Assembly: GCF_001722335.1 (NCBI RefSeq)
Contig: NZ_MIHA01000022.1
Coordinates: 1 to 64,000 of the forward strand
Source of the DNA: Mycolicibacterium flavescens
Lineage (GTDB): Bacteria > Actinomycetota > Actinomycetes > Mycobacteriales > Mycobacteriaceae
DNA length: 64,000 nucleotides
Reading direction: 5' to 3'
Positions 46,022-57,666 of this stretch are shown here, piece after piece. Position 1 is the stretch's first letter. Each line of letters starts with the position of its first letter. The position numbers and the translations under genes were made by a program. Under the pieces are notes generated by a model. It was not told where the DNA came from, searched no databases, and worked only from the letters and a program-made list of their open reading frames with translations.

Positions 46022-47149
46022 ATGAAGTTCGTCGACGAATTCCGTGATCCGGCAGCTGCGCGCGCATTGGTCAGATCAATCACCGACCTGGCGGGCACCG
46101 ACGAGTTCAAGTTCATGGAGGTGTGCGGCGGCCACACCCACACCATCTACCGGCACGGCATCGAGCACCTGCTACCGGAGACGGTCGAGTTGGTGCACGG
46201 CCCCGGCTGCCCGGTGTGCGTCATCCCGATGGGGCGCGTCGACGACGCGATGTGGCTGGCGGAGCAACCGGATGTCATCTTCACGACATTCGGCGACATG
46301 ATGCGGGTACCCGGATCTCGAGGCAACCTCATCGAGGCCAAGGCGCGCGGTGCCGACGTACGGTTCGTCTACTCGCCGCTCGATGCGCTCAAGATCGCGC
46401 TCGACACCCCGGACAAACACGTCGTGTTCTTCGCGGTCGGCTTCGAGACGACGGCGCCGTCCACCGCGGTGACGCTTGTCCGCGCCCGCGCGCTGGGCGT
46501 GCAGAACTTCAGCGTGTACTGCAACCATGTGACGATCGTTCCGCCGATCAAGGCGATTCTGGAGTCACCCGACCTTCGGCTGTCCGGCTTCCTCGGACCT
46601 GGGCACGTCTCGACGGTAGTGGGCTTGCGGCCCTACCGGTTCGTACCCGACGTATACGGAAAACCGATGGTGGTAGCGGGTTTCGAACCGCTCGACATTC
46701 TCGCGTCGGTGCACATGCTGCTGCAGCAGATACGTGACGGACGCTGCGAGGTCGAGAACCAGTACACGCGGGTGGTCCGCCCAGAAGGCAACACCCAGGC
46801 ACTGAAGCTGATGGCCCAGACGTTCGAACTGCGGCCCCATTTCGAATGGCGGGGATTGGGTTTCATCTCGCAGAGCGCGTTGAGAATCCACTCCGACTAC
46901 GCGAACTTCGATGCGGAACGCATATTCGCCATGCCCGGCGTGCGAGTGGCCGACCCGAAGGCCTGCCAGTGCGGCGAGGTGCTCAAGGGCGTCATAAAAC
47001 CCTGGGAGTGCAAGGTGTTCGGGACCGCATGCACACCGGAGACACCGATCGGGACGTGCATGGTGTCACCCGAGGGCGCCTGCGCGGCGTACTACAACTT
47101 CGGCCGCTTGCACCGCGAAACAGCATTGGTGCTGGGTCAGCGCGCCTAG
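46022..47149 (+). CDS. hypD: Hydrogenase maturation protein HypD
   Basis: A 375-residue [4Fe-4S] protein that assembles Fe(CN)2CO with HypC. The motifs are MEVCGGHTHTIYRHG, HGPGCPVCVIP and VGFETTAPSTA, and the C-terminal cluster cysteines lie in CQCGEVLKG, WECKVFGTAC and TCMVSPEGAC. It is the last hyp gene. No hypX (the CO-ligand enzyme of some aerobic hydrogenases) is in the window. Confidence 0.95.
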   Translation: MKFVDEFRDPAAARALVRSITDLAGTDEFKFMEVCGGHTHTIYRHGIEHLLPETVELVHGPGCPVCVIPMGRVDDAMWLAEQPDVIFTTFGDMMRVPGSRGNLIEAKARGADVRFVYSPLDALKIALDTPDKHVVFFAVGFETTAPSTAVTLVRARALGVQNFSVYCNHVTIVPPIKAILESPDLRLSGFLGPGHVSTVVGLRPYRFVPDVYGKPMVVAGFEPLDILASVHMLLQQIRDGRCEVENQYTRVVRPEGNTQALKLMAQTFELRPHFEWRGLGFISQSALRIHSDYANFDAERIFAMPGVRVADPKACQCGEVLKGVIKPWECKVFGTACTPETPIGTCMVSPEGACAAYYNFGRLHRETALVLGQRA

Positions 47150-47208
47150 TACCGGTCCATCGAGTACGTCGCCGCAGTCGATGCGGCGGCGGGTGAGGAG
47201 TATCAGTC

Positions 47209-47652
47209 ATGTCAGAGCCGGAAGAGCGGGGTAAGCGCGGTACCGGATCAGATCAACCATCAGGCGGGCCGGCAGATCGGCCGTCGGGCACATATCGGGG
47301 CGACGAGTCCGTTCCCGAACACGGCGACGGAGGCAACCCGGACTTCGAGACCGGTTTCACCGATGAACCGCCGAAGGACGTGAAACCGGCGGTGCCGCCC
47401 TATGAAGGGCGCCAAACCGCGGCGAAACCGGCCGGCGGCGCGGACGAGGACGATGCACGAACTGGCGGCGCGGTGAAACCTGTCACGGATGCCGACCCGA
47501 AAGCCCCGTCACCGAGTGAGACTACCGGGGGTGCCACGGCCTCTCCGGCCGAGGAACAACCGGCAGCACAAATGCCGGAATCCGATCGCGACGACGACCG
47601 GGTGGGCCCCTCCCACACCGCGGGCACCGGGCGCGCCGAGGGCAAGGGCTAG
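47209..47652 (+). CDS. Disordered acidic protein at the end of the hydrogenase operon
   Basis: A 147-residue protein made almost wholly of Gly, Pro, Glu, Asp, Thr and Ala, with no hydrophobic core, signal or motif (begins MSEPEERGKRGTGSDQPSGG). It should be intrinsically disordered. An ATG with GAGGAGT upstream supports translation. It is 59 bp after hypD, and a weak dyad (CGCCGC-N7-GCGGCG, 47170-47188) lies between, so it may be independent. The function is unknown. Confidence 0.6.
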   Translation: MSEPEERGKRGTGSDQPSGGPADRPSGTYRGDESVPEHGDGGNPDFETGFTDEPPKDVKPAVPPYEGRQTAAKPAGGADEDDARTGGAVKPVTDADPKAPSPSETTGGATASPAEEQPAAQMPESDRDDDRVGPSHTAGTGRAEGKG

Positions 47653-47656
47653 CGAT

Positions 47657-47851
47657 CTACCACTGGTCACGCGGGACGTCGAAGTCGGCGCACAGCGCCC
47701 GCCAGACGTCGCGCGGATCGACCCCGTCCTCGATGGCCTGCGCCGCGGTCCGCCCGTCGAGGCCCGTCAGCACGTGATCCATCACCAGCGAAGCACCCCG
47801 CACGGGGCCGAACTGTCCGTCCACCAGTTCCCGGAACTCCGTCAACCGCAC
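47657..47851 (-). CDS. DUF3046 protein (Rv2738c-like)
   Basis: A 64-residue helical protein, MRLTEFRELVDGQFGPVRGA through DVWRALCADFDVPRDQW, the standard DUF3046 sequence. In M. tuberculosis it lies next to recA (recalled); here the hydrogenase operon lies between. The gap to the upstream glycosyltransferase gene is nine bases. The function is unknown. Confidence 0.85.
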   Translation of the reverse strand: MRLTEFRELVDGQFGPVRGASLVMDHVLTGLDGRTAAQAIEDGVDPRDVWRALCADFDVPRDQW

Positions 47852-47860
47852 GAGCCCAAA

Positions 47861-49027
47861 CTACGCCGACGCCGCTTCATGGCACACCCGTACCGGATCC
47901 TGAACTTGCGCGATCGACGCCCCCGCGCGGCGCGCGGCGTCGCGGAACCCGGGACCGGACAGCACCTCGCCGACCGCCAGTGCCAGCGCGTCGGCGCTGA
48001 GCGGGCGCACCAGTTTCGCACTCCCCTGCCGCACAACGCGATTCGCGATCTCCCACTGATCGCCACCGCCGGGCACCACGACCATCGGCACCCCGGCCAG
48101 CAGCGTCTTGGAGACCATGCCGTGCCCGCCGCCGCAGATCACGAGGTCGGCCTGTTTCAGCAGTTCGTCCTGCCGGCCCAGTCCGACCACCGCCCACGGA
48201 GGCACCGCGACGTCGGCGCCGTCCAGCCGCGACACCACCACGCGCGAACCTTCCGGCAGCCCCTCTCCGGGCTTCAGCGCCTGCAGCGCCACCTCGGCGA
48301 GCCCGCCGGCCCCTGTAGTGGCGGTCGACGGGGCGACGACGATCACCGGCCCTGCACCGGGCGGCACCTCCAGCGTCGTCGCCGTCGGCTCGAAGTGCAG
48401 CGGACCCACCACGACCGCCTCGGCCGGCCAGTCCGGGCGCGGCACCTCCAGCGCAGGCAGCGTGGCGATCAGCCGCCGCAGCGGACCCGGATCGTCCGCC
48501 GGCAGCCCGATCTCCACCCGCACGTCCGAGCGCTGCCGCATGCCTTCGCGCCACGACCGCGCCGACAGCGCCCGCATCACCGCATCACGCAGCCGGCCGC
48601 GAAGCCCTACCCCGGGGGCCAGGCCACTGCCGATCGGCGGCAACCCCTTCGACGGCCGGTACAGCGGGTGCGGGTTGAGCTCTACCCACGGCAGCCCGAG
48701 GAGTTCGGCGGCCAGGCCGCCCGCGGTGGTGATCACGTCGGAGATCACCAGGTCCGGCGCCAGCTCGCGCAGCTGTGGTGCGTTGAGCACCGCCATCCGA
48801 GCGCCGCGACGGTGGATCTTGGCGCCCGCGTCGGCGTCGTCGTCGGTGTCCGCCGGGTCCAGACCCAGCAGTTCGCGGAACTCGACCCCGGCGTCGCGTG
48901 CGGTGTCCCGCCATTGTGTGCCGGTCAGCAGTGTCGGCGAATCCCCGTCGGCGAGAAACCGAAGACACAGCGCAAGCGCGGGAAACGCATGTCCGGGGTC
49001 CGGTCCGGCAACGATCGCGACGCGCAT
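47861..49027 (-). CDS. GT1-family glycosyltransferase (Rv2739c-like)
   Basis: A 388-residue UDP/NDP-sugar transferase of the MGT type. The N terminus MRVAIVAGPDPGHAFPALAL is the acceptor-side Rossmann fold. The donor-binding block near residue 300 is ICGGGHGMVSKTLLAGVP followed by GGGDQWEIANRVV. The acceptor may be a lipid or small aglycone; it is not known. The gene is co-directional with DUF3046. Confidence 0.88.
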   Translation of the reverse strand: MRVAIVAGPDPGHAFPALALCLRFLADGDSPTLLTGTQWRDTARDAGVEFRELLGLDPADTDDDADAGAKIHRRGARMAVLNAPQLRELAPDLVISDVITTAGGLAAELLGLPWVELNPHPLYRPSKGLPPIGSGLAPGVGLRGRLRDAVMRALSARSWREGMRQRSDVRVEIGLPADDPGPLRRLIATLPALEVPRPDWPAEAVVVGPLHFEPTATTLEVPPGAGPVIVVAPSTATTGAGGLAEVALQALKPGEGLPEGSRVVVSRLDGADVAVPPWAVVGLGRQDELLKQADLVICGGGHGMVSKTLLAGVPMVVVPGGGDQWEIANRVVRQGSAKLVRPLSADALALAVGEVLSGPGFRDAARRAGASIAQVQDPVRVCHEAASA

Positions 49028-49068
49028 TGGGCTACCCTGCCACAGCGTGCGGCCACTAGGCTGACCCC

Positions 49069-49509
49069 ATGACCGACCAGGCTTCCGGTGTACACACCGA
49101 TGTCGACAATGTCCGGGCGGTGGAGACCTTCCTGTACGCGCTGCAGGACGAGGACTTCGACGTGGCCGACACCCTGCTCGCCGACCACGCCGAGTGGCAC
49201 AACGTCGGCTACCCCATCATCCGCGGCCGTCAGCGCATCATCGGGCTGATGCGCCGCGGTCAGGGCCGCTTCGGTTTCGAGGTCAAGATTCACCGCATCG
49301 CGGCCGACGGTAACTCGGTGCTCACCGAACGCACCGACGCCCTGGTGCTGGGACCGGTGCGTCTGCAGTTCTGGGTGTGCGGAACCTTTGAGGTGCACGC
49401 CGGTCGAATCACGTTGTGGCGCGACTACTTCGACACGCTGGACTTCCTCAAGGCCATTGTGCGCGGGCTGGCGGCGACGGTGTTCCCGTCGCTGCGCCCG
49501 ACCATGTAG
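49069..49509 (+). CDS. ephG: Limonene-1,2-epoxide hydrolase family protein
   Basis: A 146-residue SnoaL/LEH-fold epoxide hydrolase. The Asp-Arg-Asp catalytic set can be seen in RGRQRIIGLMRR, LTERTDAL and LWRDYFDTLDF. The M. tuberculosis enzyme (Rv2740, EphG) hydrolyses steroid and fatty-acid epoxides (family knowledge). The stop abuts the stop of the convergent pspM, leaving no space for a terminator. Confidence 0.9.
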   Translation: MTDQASGVHTDVDNVRAVETFLYALQDEDFDVADTLLADHAEWHNVGYPIIRGRQRIIGLMRRGQGRFGFEVKIHRIAADGNSVLTERTDALVLGPVRLQFWVCGTFEVHAGRITLWRDYFDTLDFLKAIVRGLAATVFPSLRPTM

Positions 49510-50319
49510 TCACGCGCCGCGGACGTGGCCCAGTTCGTCGAAGGCCTGCGCCCAGCCGACGAGCCGGTCGGTGGCGCTGGACAACTCGTCGCGGTAACGC
49601 TGCTGCCACATCGGTGAGGTCGACGCCGGCCCGGAGTTGGCGGCCGACACGAGTTGCGCTGCGGCGGTGACCATCTCGTTGTACTGACGGGCGCCGTGCT
49701 CGAGTTGCGCGGTGAACGCCCCGATCGTGGGAACCAGATGCGCGCGCGACTGCGGCGCCGACCCGATCGCGCGTTCCATCGAGACCACCTCGTTGGCGGT
49801 CGCGGCCATCGTCGCCGCCGTGTGGTTGGCGGCGGCGGTGATCTCACGCAGTTCGGCGGCGGGCAGCATCCGGCCACGCTCCATCACCCCGACCAGTGAA
49901 TGCAGCCCGCGTTCGGAGGCGGCCAGCGCGGCCATCGGCTGCCGGGCCGCCGATCCCCACGGCGGAAGCCGACGTCCGGCCCGGGATCGCTGCGGCGGCA
50001 ACGGTTCAGCCTTGAGCCAGCGGTAGCGAAGGAACGTCAGCGTCGCCAGGAACGCCGCTCCGGCGGCGATCGGCGCCGGGATGAACAGCGCCCACCACGG
50101 CGTGCTCCACGCCGCCAGCAGCGCGGTCACCCCGATCCACAACACGCACGAGAACGCGAAGAACACCGTCAACCGCAGCGCCCACCGCCGTTTCCGCAGC
50201 AGCTTCGCGCGCGGATCGGCGGCGGCGCTGAGTTTCGCGGCCAGCACGTCGGACCATTCGGCGGCGGTGTCCACACCGCGTTGCACCAGCGAACGCCAGG
50301 CTTCGGGCCGACTACTCAT
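49510..50319 (-). CDS. pspM: Envelope-stress membrane protein PspM (Rv2743c-like)
   Basis: A 269-residue protein with a basic N terminus and two close membrane spans (LRLTVFFAFSCVLWIGVTALL and IPAPIAAGAAFLATLTFL, about residues 48-95), followed by a cytosolic helical domain. It is third in the clgR-pspA-pspM operon. The M. tuberculosis counterpart anchors PspA and ClgR at the membrane during envelope stress (literature, recalled). No pspN follows. Confidence 0.85.
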   Translation of the reverse strand: MSSRPEAWRSLVQRGVDTAAEWSDVLAAKLSAAADPRAKLLRKRRWALRLTVFFAFSCVLWIGVTALLAAWSTPWWALFIPAPIAAGAAFLATLTFLRYRWLKAEPLPPQRSRAGRRLPPWGSAARQPMAALAASERGLHSLVGVMERGRMLPAAELREITAAANHTAATMAATANEVVSMERAIGSAPQSRAHLVPTIGAFTAQLEHGARQYNEMVTAAAQLVSAANSGPASTSPMWQQRYRDELSSATDRLVGWAQAFDELGHVRGA

Positions 50320-50334
50320 GACATTCCTCGGAAC

Positions 50335-51150
50335 CTACTGTGACAACGGGTTTTCGGGTGTCGCCTGCGTGGGGTTGGCGGCCGGGGTGGCCGGCGATGC
50401 CGCGGTGTTGCCGCCCGCTGGCAGCTGCTCACCGCGCATCGAGGCACGGATCTGCTCGAGCCGCGAGTGGCCCGCCATCTGCACGCTGGCCTGCTGGACC
50501 TCCATCATGCGGCCCTGCACCGAGTTCTGCGCCAGCTCGGCCTCGCCCATCGCGTTGGCGTAGCGACGCTCGATCTTCTGGCGCACCTCGTCGAGGCTCG
50601 GCGTGGTGCCCGGGGCGGCCAACTCGCTCATCGACCTCAGCGACGAACTGACCTGCTCCTGCATCTTGGCCTGCTCGAGCTGGGACAGCAGCTTGGTGCG
50701 CTCGGCGATCTTCTGCTGCAGCATCATCGCGTTCTGCTCGACGGCCTTCTTGGCCTGGCCGGCGGCCTGCAGCGCCTGGTCGTGCAGACCCTTGAGGTCT
50801 TCGACGCTCTGCTCGGCGGTCACCAGCTGGGCGGCGAACGCCTCGGCGGCGTTGTTGTACTCGGTGGCCTTGGCGGCGTCACCGGCCGCGGTGGCCTGAT
50901 CGGCCAGCGTCAGCGCCTGCCGGACGTTGACCTGCAGCTTCTCGATGTCGGCGAGCTGACGGTTCAGCCGCATCTCGAGTTGGCGCTGATTGCCGATGAC
51001 CTGCGCGGCCTGCTGGGTCAGCGCCTGGTGCTGACGCTGGGCGTCCTCGATGGCCTGCTGGATCTGCACCTTCGGGTCGGCGTACTCGTCGACCTTGGAG
51101 CTGAACAGCGCCATGAGGTACTTCCACGCCTTGACGAACGGATTGGCCAT
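50335..51150 (-). CDS. pspA: Phage-shock protein PspA (35-kDa antigen)
   Basis: A 271-residue coiled-coil protein of the PspA/IM30/ESCRT-III family. The N-terminal amphipathic helix ([22 protein letters not shown]) is followed by four long helices (residues 25-220) and a Pro/Ala-rich tail. It forms large assemblies that protect damaged membranes and binds ClgR to hold it inactive. It lies between clgR (113-bp gap) and pspM (15-bp gap). Confidence 0.94.
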   Translation of the reverse strand: MANPFVKAWKYLMALFSSKVDEYADPKVQIQQAIEDAQRQHQALTQQAAQVIGNQRQLEMRLNRQLADIEKLQVNVRQALTLADQATAAGDAAKATEYNNAAEAFAAQLVTAEQSVEDLKGLHDQALQAAGQAKKAVEQNAMMLQQKIAERTKLLSQLEQAKMQEQVSSSLRSMSELAAPGTTPSLDEVRQKIERRYANAMGEAELAQNSVQGRMMEVQQASVQMAGHSRLEQIRASMRGEQLPAGGNTAASPATPAANPTQATPENPLSQ

Positions 51151-51263
51151 TTCAGTTCACTCCGCCTTCGTGTCTCTGGGTTGTCCCGGCCTCACCGATT
51201 CCCGGCTCACCGTGCTGCCCAATCTATCGGGTCAGCGTGCCTCACCACACCTACAAGGCAGGC

Positions 51264-51590
51264 TCAGGCCACCGCCATCGACACGACCTGCGGGATGACG
51301 ACCTTGGTGGCGGCGTCGATGTTGGCTGTGCCTGCCGCAGCGACGGCGGCGGTCTCCTCGCGCTGCATCTCCTCGCCGGCGTCGGAGAGCACCCGTGACA
51401 GCGGGATGTCGAGAGCGCCGCAAATCGCGCTGAGCAGTTCGCTGGAGGCTTCCTTGCGTCCGCGTTCGACCTCGGAGAGGTAGCCCAGGCTGACGCGCGC
51501 CGTGTCGGAGACCTCCCGCAGCGTGCGCCCCTGATCGACACGGGCCCGACGCAGCACGTCGCCGATCACCTCGCGGAGCAATGCCGTCAT
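51264..51590 (-). CDS. clgR: Transcriptional regulator ClgR
   Basis: A 108-residue activator of clp protease and psp genes. The XRE-type helix-turn-helix is [28 protein letters not shown]. The protein ends in the small, hydrophobic sequence MAVA, consistent with the known ClpP-dependent turnover of ClgR through its C terminus. The ATG at 51590 follows GGAAGGGAG. It heads the psp operon, with an ECF-type promoter upstream. Confidence 0.93.
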   Translation of the reverse strand: MTALLREVIGDVLRRARVDQGRTLREVSDTARVSLGYLSEVERGRKEASSELLSAICGALDIPLSRVLSDAGEEMQREETAAVAAAGTANIDAATKVVIPQVVSMAVA

Positions 51591-51633
51591 CGTGCTCTCC
51601 CTTCCGGGGTCAGTGGGGGCTTACTAATAGCGC

Positions 51634-51661
51634 AACGCCGCGCCCTGCCCGGTTGGTTCCC
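51634..51661 (-). promoter_or_regulatory. SigE-type promoter of the clgR-psp operon
   Basis: On the clgR strand, GGGAAC, 18 bases, then CGTT. This is the -35/-10 layout of mycobacterial SigE promoters. SigE control of clgR is known in M. tuberculosis. It ends 44 bp before the clgR ATG. Confidence 0.75.
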
Positions 51662-51684
51662 GCCGGGACCCGATCAATTCGAGT

Positions 51685-52173
51685 TCACTGTGCGGCGATG
51701 GTGGCCCGCAGCCGCGCGAGCGCTTCCCGCACGGCCGCGAGGCGGATCTCCCAACGCGCGCCGGCCAGGGCCAGTTGGACGGCGTCGGTGGTGACCGGGC
51801 CCGCGATGCCCAGGAACACGGTGCCGACGGGATGCCCGCCGTGCGGTTCGGGACCGGCGACCCCGGTCAACCCGACACCCCAGGTGGCTCCGCAGCGCTG
51901 CTGAGCGCCGACGGCCAACGCCCGGGCGGTGGGCGCCGCGACGGGACCGACGTCGTCGAGCACCTCGCGGGGCACCCCGGCCAGCGCGACCTTGGTGTCC
52001 TCGACGTAGGTGATCAGGCCGCCGCGCAGCACCGCGCTGGCGCCGGCGACCCCGGCCAGGGTCGCGGCCAGCAGGCCCGCGGTCAGCGATTCGGCGGTGG
52101 CCACGGTCTGGCCGCGCACGGTCAGGTCGGCGACCACCGCGCGGGCGGTGTCATCGACCAGGGGGTCGTCCAC
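51685..52173 (-). CDS. CinA C-terminal-type nicotinamide-nucleotide amidohydrolase
   Basis: A 162-residue PncC-type enzyme that deamidates nicotinamide mononucleotide to NaMN in pyridine-nucleotide salvage. Diagnostic parts are TVATAESLTAGLLAATLAGV, the substrate loop RGGLITYVEDTK and WGVGLTGVAGPEPHGGHPVGTVF. There is no N-terminal CinA molybdopterin-binding domain. Its start overlaps the pgsA3 end by 23 bp, so the two are co-transcribed. Confidence 0.9.
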   Translation of the reverse strand: MDDPLVDDTARAVVADLTVRGQTVATAESLTAGLLAATLAGVAGASAVLRGGLITYVEDTKVALAGVPREVLDDVGPVAAPTARALAVGAQQRCGATWGVGLTGVAGPEPHGGHPVGTVFLGIAGPVTTDAVQLALAGARWEIRLAAVREALARLRATIAAQ

Positions 52174-52786
52174 GCGAGTCCTTGATCGCCGAGACGACGT
52201 AGTCGACCCCGGTGGCGACGGTCAGCACCAGCGCCGCCCACATGATCACCCACGCCGCCGACAGCCAGGCCCCCGACAGCGGCAGCACGAACAACCCGAT
52301 CGCCACCGCCTGCACCAGCGTCTTGAGCTTGCCGCCGCGGCTGGCCGGGATCACGCCGTGGCGCAGCACCGCGAACCGCAGCACTGTGATGCCGACCTCC
52401 CTGACCAGGATCACGATGGTCATCCACCACGGCAGGTCGCCGAGCATCGAGAGCCCGATCAACGCGGCACCGATGAGTGCCTTATCGGCGATGGGATCGG
52501 CGAGCGCGCCGAACTCGGTCACCATGCCGTAGCTGCGCGCCAATGCACCGTCGAGCCGGTCGGTGATGACCGCGACGCAGAACACGATGAATGCCGCTAT
52601 CCGCCAGAATGTTTCATGCCCGTCGCCGACGAACAGCAGGGCCAGGAAAACCGGGACCAACGCGAACCGCACGCCGGTGAGCACGTTGGCGATGTTGGCC
52701 ACCCGGGCGCGCGGCACCACCGGATCGATATGAGGTTGGCCCGCCACCGCCACAGAATATCGGTAGTCCGAACCGATACTCTCCAC
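52151..52786 (-). CDS. pgsA3: CDP-alcohol phosphatidyltransferase PgsA3
   Basis: A 211-residue membrane enzyme. The CDP-alcohol motif D-x2-DG-x2-AR-x8-G-x3-D-x3-D is complete in DRLDGALARSYGMVTEFGAL and the following ADPIAD. It should make phosphatidylglycerophosphate from CDP-diacylglycerol, although mycobacteria carry several PgsA enzymes. The start is a GTG at 52786, only two bases from the GTG of the divergent argA. Confidence 0.92.
   Translation of the reverse strand: MESIGSDYRYSVAVAGQPHIDPVVPRARVANIANVLTGVRFALVPVFLALLFVGDGHETFWRIAAFIVFCVAVITDRLDGALARSYGMVTEFGALADPIADKALIGAALIGLSMLGDLPWWMTIVILVREVGITVLRFAVLRHGVIPASRGGKLKTLVQAVAIGLFVLPLSGAWLSAAWVIMWAALVLTVATGVDYVVSAIKDSRGRPPGR
52777..52782 (+). 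promoter_or_regulatory. -10 element placing a leaderless argA start
   Basis: TACTCT fits the mycobacterial -10 pattern TANNNT and ends six bases before the argA GTG, the spacing expected if transcription begins at the start codon itself. The element lies inside the first codons of pgsA3. Confidence 0.5.
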
Positions 52787-52788
52787 CT

Positions 52789-53298
52789 GTGAGCCTCGAA
52801 TCCGGCCAGCTCGTCGTGCGACGCGCGCGGACCACGGATGTTCCCGCCATCAAATCCTTGGTGGACATCTATGCCGGCAGGATTCTGCTGGAGAAGAATC
52901 TGGTCAACCTGTACGAGGCGGTGCAGGAATTCTGGGTGGCTGAACTCGACGGCGAGCTGATCGGCTGCGGCGCCCTGCACGTGCTGTGGTCCGATCTGGG
53001 CGAGGTTCGTACCGTCGCGGTACACCCGAAGGTGCGCGGCCAGGGGGTCGGGCATGCGATCGTCGACCGGCTCCTGGTCGTGGCTCGCGAACTGCAGCTC
53101 GAACGGATCTTCGTGCTGACCTTCGAAGTCGCATTCTTCAGCAGGCACGGGTTCCGTGAGATCGACGGCACACCGGTGACCGCCGAGGTCTACGAGGAGA
53201 TGTGCCGCTCGTACGACACCGGCGTCGCCGAGTTCCTGGACCTGTCCTACGTCAAGCCCAACATCCTCGGCAACACGCGAATGCTGCTCACCCTCTAG
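52789..53298 (+). CDS. argA: N-acetylglutamate synthase ArgA (GNAT family)
   Basis: A 169-residue acetyltransferase that acetylates glutamate, or glutamine, at the first step of arginine synthesis. The GNAT acetyl-CoA site is VAVHPKVRGQGVGHAIV, and the C-terminal SYVKPNILGNTRMLLTL is typical of this class. The GTG at 52789 gives the expected N terminus (SLESGQLVVRRART). A ribosome site is absent, in line with leaderless translation. Confidence 0.92.
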   Translation: MSLESGQLVVRRARTTDVPAIKSLVDIYAGRILLEKNLVNLYEAVQEFWVAELDGELIGCGALHVLWSDLGEVRTVAVHPKVRGQGVGHAIVDRLLVVARELQLERIFVLTFEVAFFSRHGFREIDGTPVTAEVYEEMCRSYDTGVAEFLDLSYVKPNILGNTRMLLTL

Positions 53299-53301
53299 TG
53301 G

Positions 53302-53343
53302 TTTCGGTGCGCTGGCCGCCCGGCGATCGGTAGCGCCCCGAAA
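53302..53343. terminator. Hairpin between convergent argA and ftsK
   Basis: TTTCGGTGCGCT and AGCGCCCCGAAA are inverted arms with one mismatch and an 18-base loop, exactly filling the space between the two stop codons. It is likely a two-way terminator; the T and A runs at the outer ends are short. Confidence 0.6.
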
Positions 53344-55845
<2,502 letters not shown>

Positions 55846-55943
55846 GCTCGTAAGACTAGTCCCTTGAGTCCCAGAATCACCATCTGCCACACGGGTCACA
55901 GATGGGTATCAAAAGGTGGCCGATCGCGGCATAGCGTGCGTCC

Positions 55944-56387
55944 ATGAGCGAACCAGAACCCCTGCCCACCACGACGAAGCTGCTCTGCGTGGCCTACGCC
56001 GTGATCGCGGTCGTCGCGCTGATCGCGACGTGGAGTCAGAACCTGACCTACGCCGGCCGCGGCGCCGACTTTGCAACCGCGTTCTGGGAGGACACCAAGA
56101 CGACCGCCGCGGCACGGTCGATAACTGCTGATATCGCGCTGTTCCTGCTGGCAGCGGTCATTCTCATGGTTTATGAGGCACGGAAGCACGGCATTCGGTT
56201 TGTCTGGGTGTACGTCATCGCCTCGTTCTTCATCGCGGTCAGCGTGACGTTTCCGTTGTTCCTGCTGGCGCGTGAACTGAGGATCCACCGGTCCGCGGCG
56301 CCGCGGATCGGGGCTGGCGACAAGGTGGGGCTCGCGCTGGTGACCGTCGGGGTCGCGGCGTTCACGATCTGGGTCGACGTGCTCTGA
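55944..56387 (+). CDS. DUF2834-type membrane protein
   Basis: A 147-residue protein with four membrane spans (LLCVAYAVIAVVALIATW, ADIALFLLAAVILMVYEA, FVWVYVIASFFIAVSVTF, KVGLALVTVGVAAFTIWV). The pattern with FATAFWEDTKTTAAARSITADI between the first two spans is typical of DUF2834. The function is unknown. It is divergent from ftsK. Confidence 0.78.
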   Translation: MSEPEPLPTTTKLLCVAYAVIAVVALIATWSQNLTYAGRGADFATAFWEDTKTTAAARSITADIALFLLAAVILMVYEARKHGIRFVWVYVIASFFIAVSVTFPLFLLARELRIHRSAAPRIGAGDKVGLALVTVGVAAFTIWVDVL

Positions 56388-56454
56388 GAACCGGCGGCAA
56401 GCGTGAGTAGGCTGCATTCGTCCAGCAGGCACTCACCGAGGAGTCGAACCGCTC

Positions 56455-56768
56455 ATGCCGATCGTCGTCGTCGCGACCATGACCGCCAAACCCGAATCTG
56501 TCGACCTGGTTCGGCAGGCCTGCAGGACCGCGATCGAGGCCGTGCACCAGGAACCCGGCTGCGAGCTGTACGCCCTGCACGAGTCCGACCGGACCTTCGT
56601 TTTCGTCGAGCAGTGGGCCGACGAGGATGCGCTCAAGACTCACAGCGCCGCGCCCGCGGTTGCGACGCTCTTCGGCACCGTCGGCGAGCACCTCGACGGC
56701 GCGCCCGACATCAAGATGCTGCAGCCGGTCGTCGCCGGCGACCCGAGCAAGGGCTCGCTGCGTCCCTG

Positions 56769-56769
<1 letters not shown>
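56455..56769 (+). CDS. Antibiotic-biosynthesis-monooxygenase-fold protein (Rv2749-like)
   Basis: A 104-residue ABM-domain protein ([42 protein letters not shown]). Such ferredoxin-like dimers oxidise quinols or act as small mono-oxygenases without cofactors. The stop overlaps the start of the dehydrogenase gene by one base, so the two should act together. The substrate is unknown. Confidence 0.85.
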
Positions 56770-57581
<812 letters not shown>

Positions 57582-57666
57582 CCGCCCGGCGGGTCCGCCG
57601 AGTGAGAAGCCATGGTCGCGATCAGCCCGTTCCAACGACCGGGAACGCTATTTCGGCGGACGAAGG

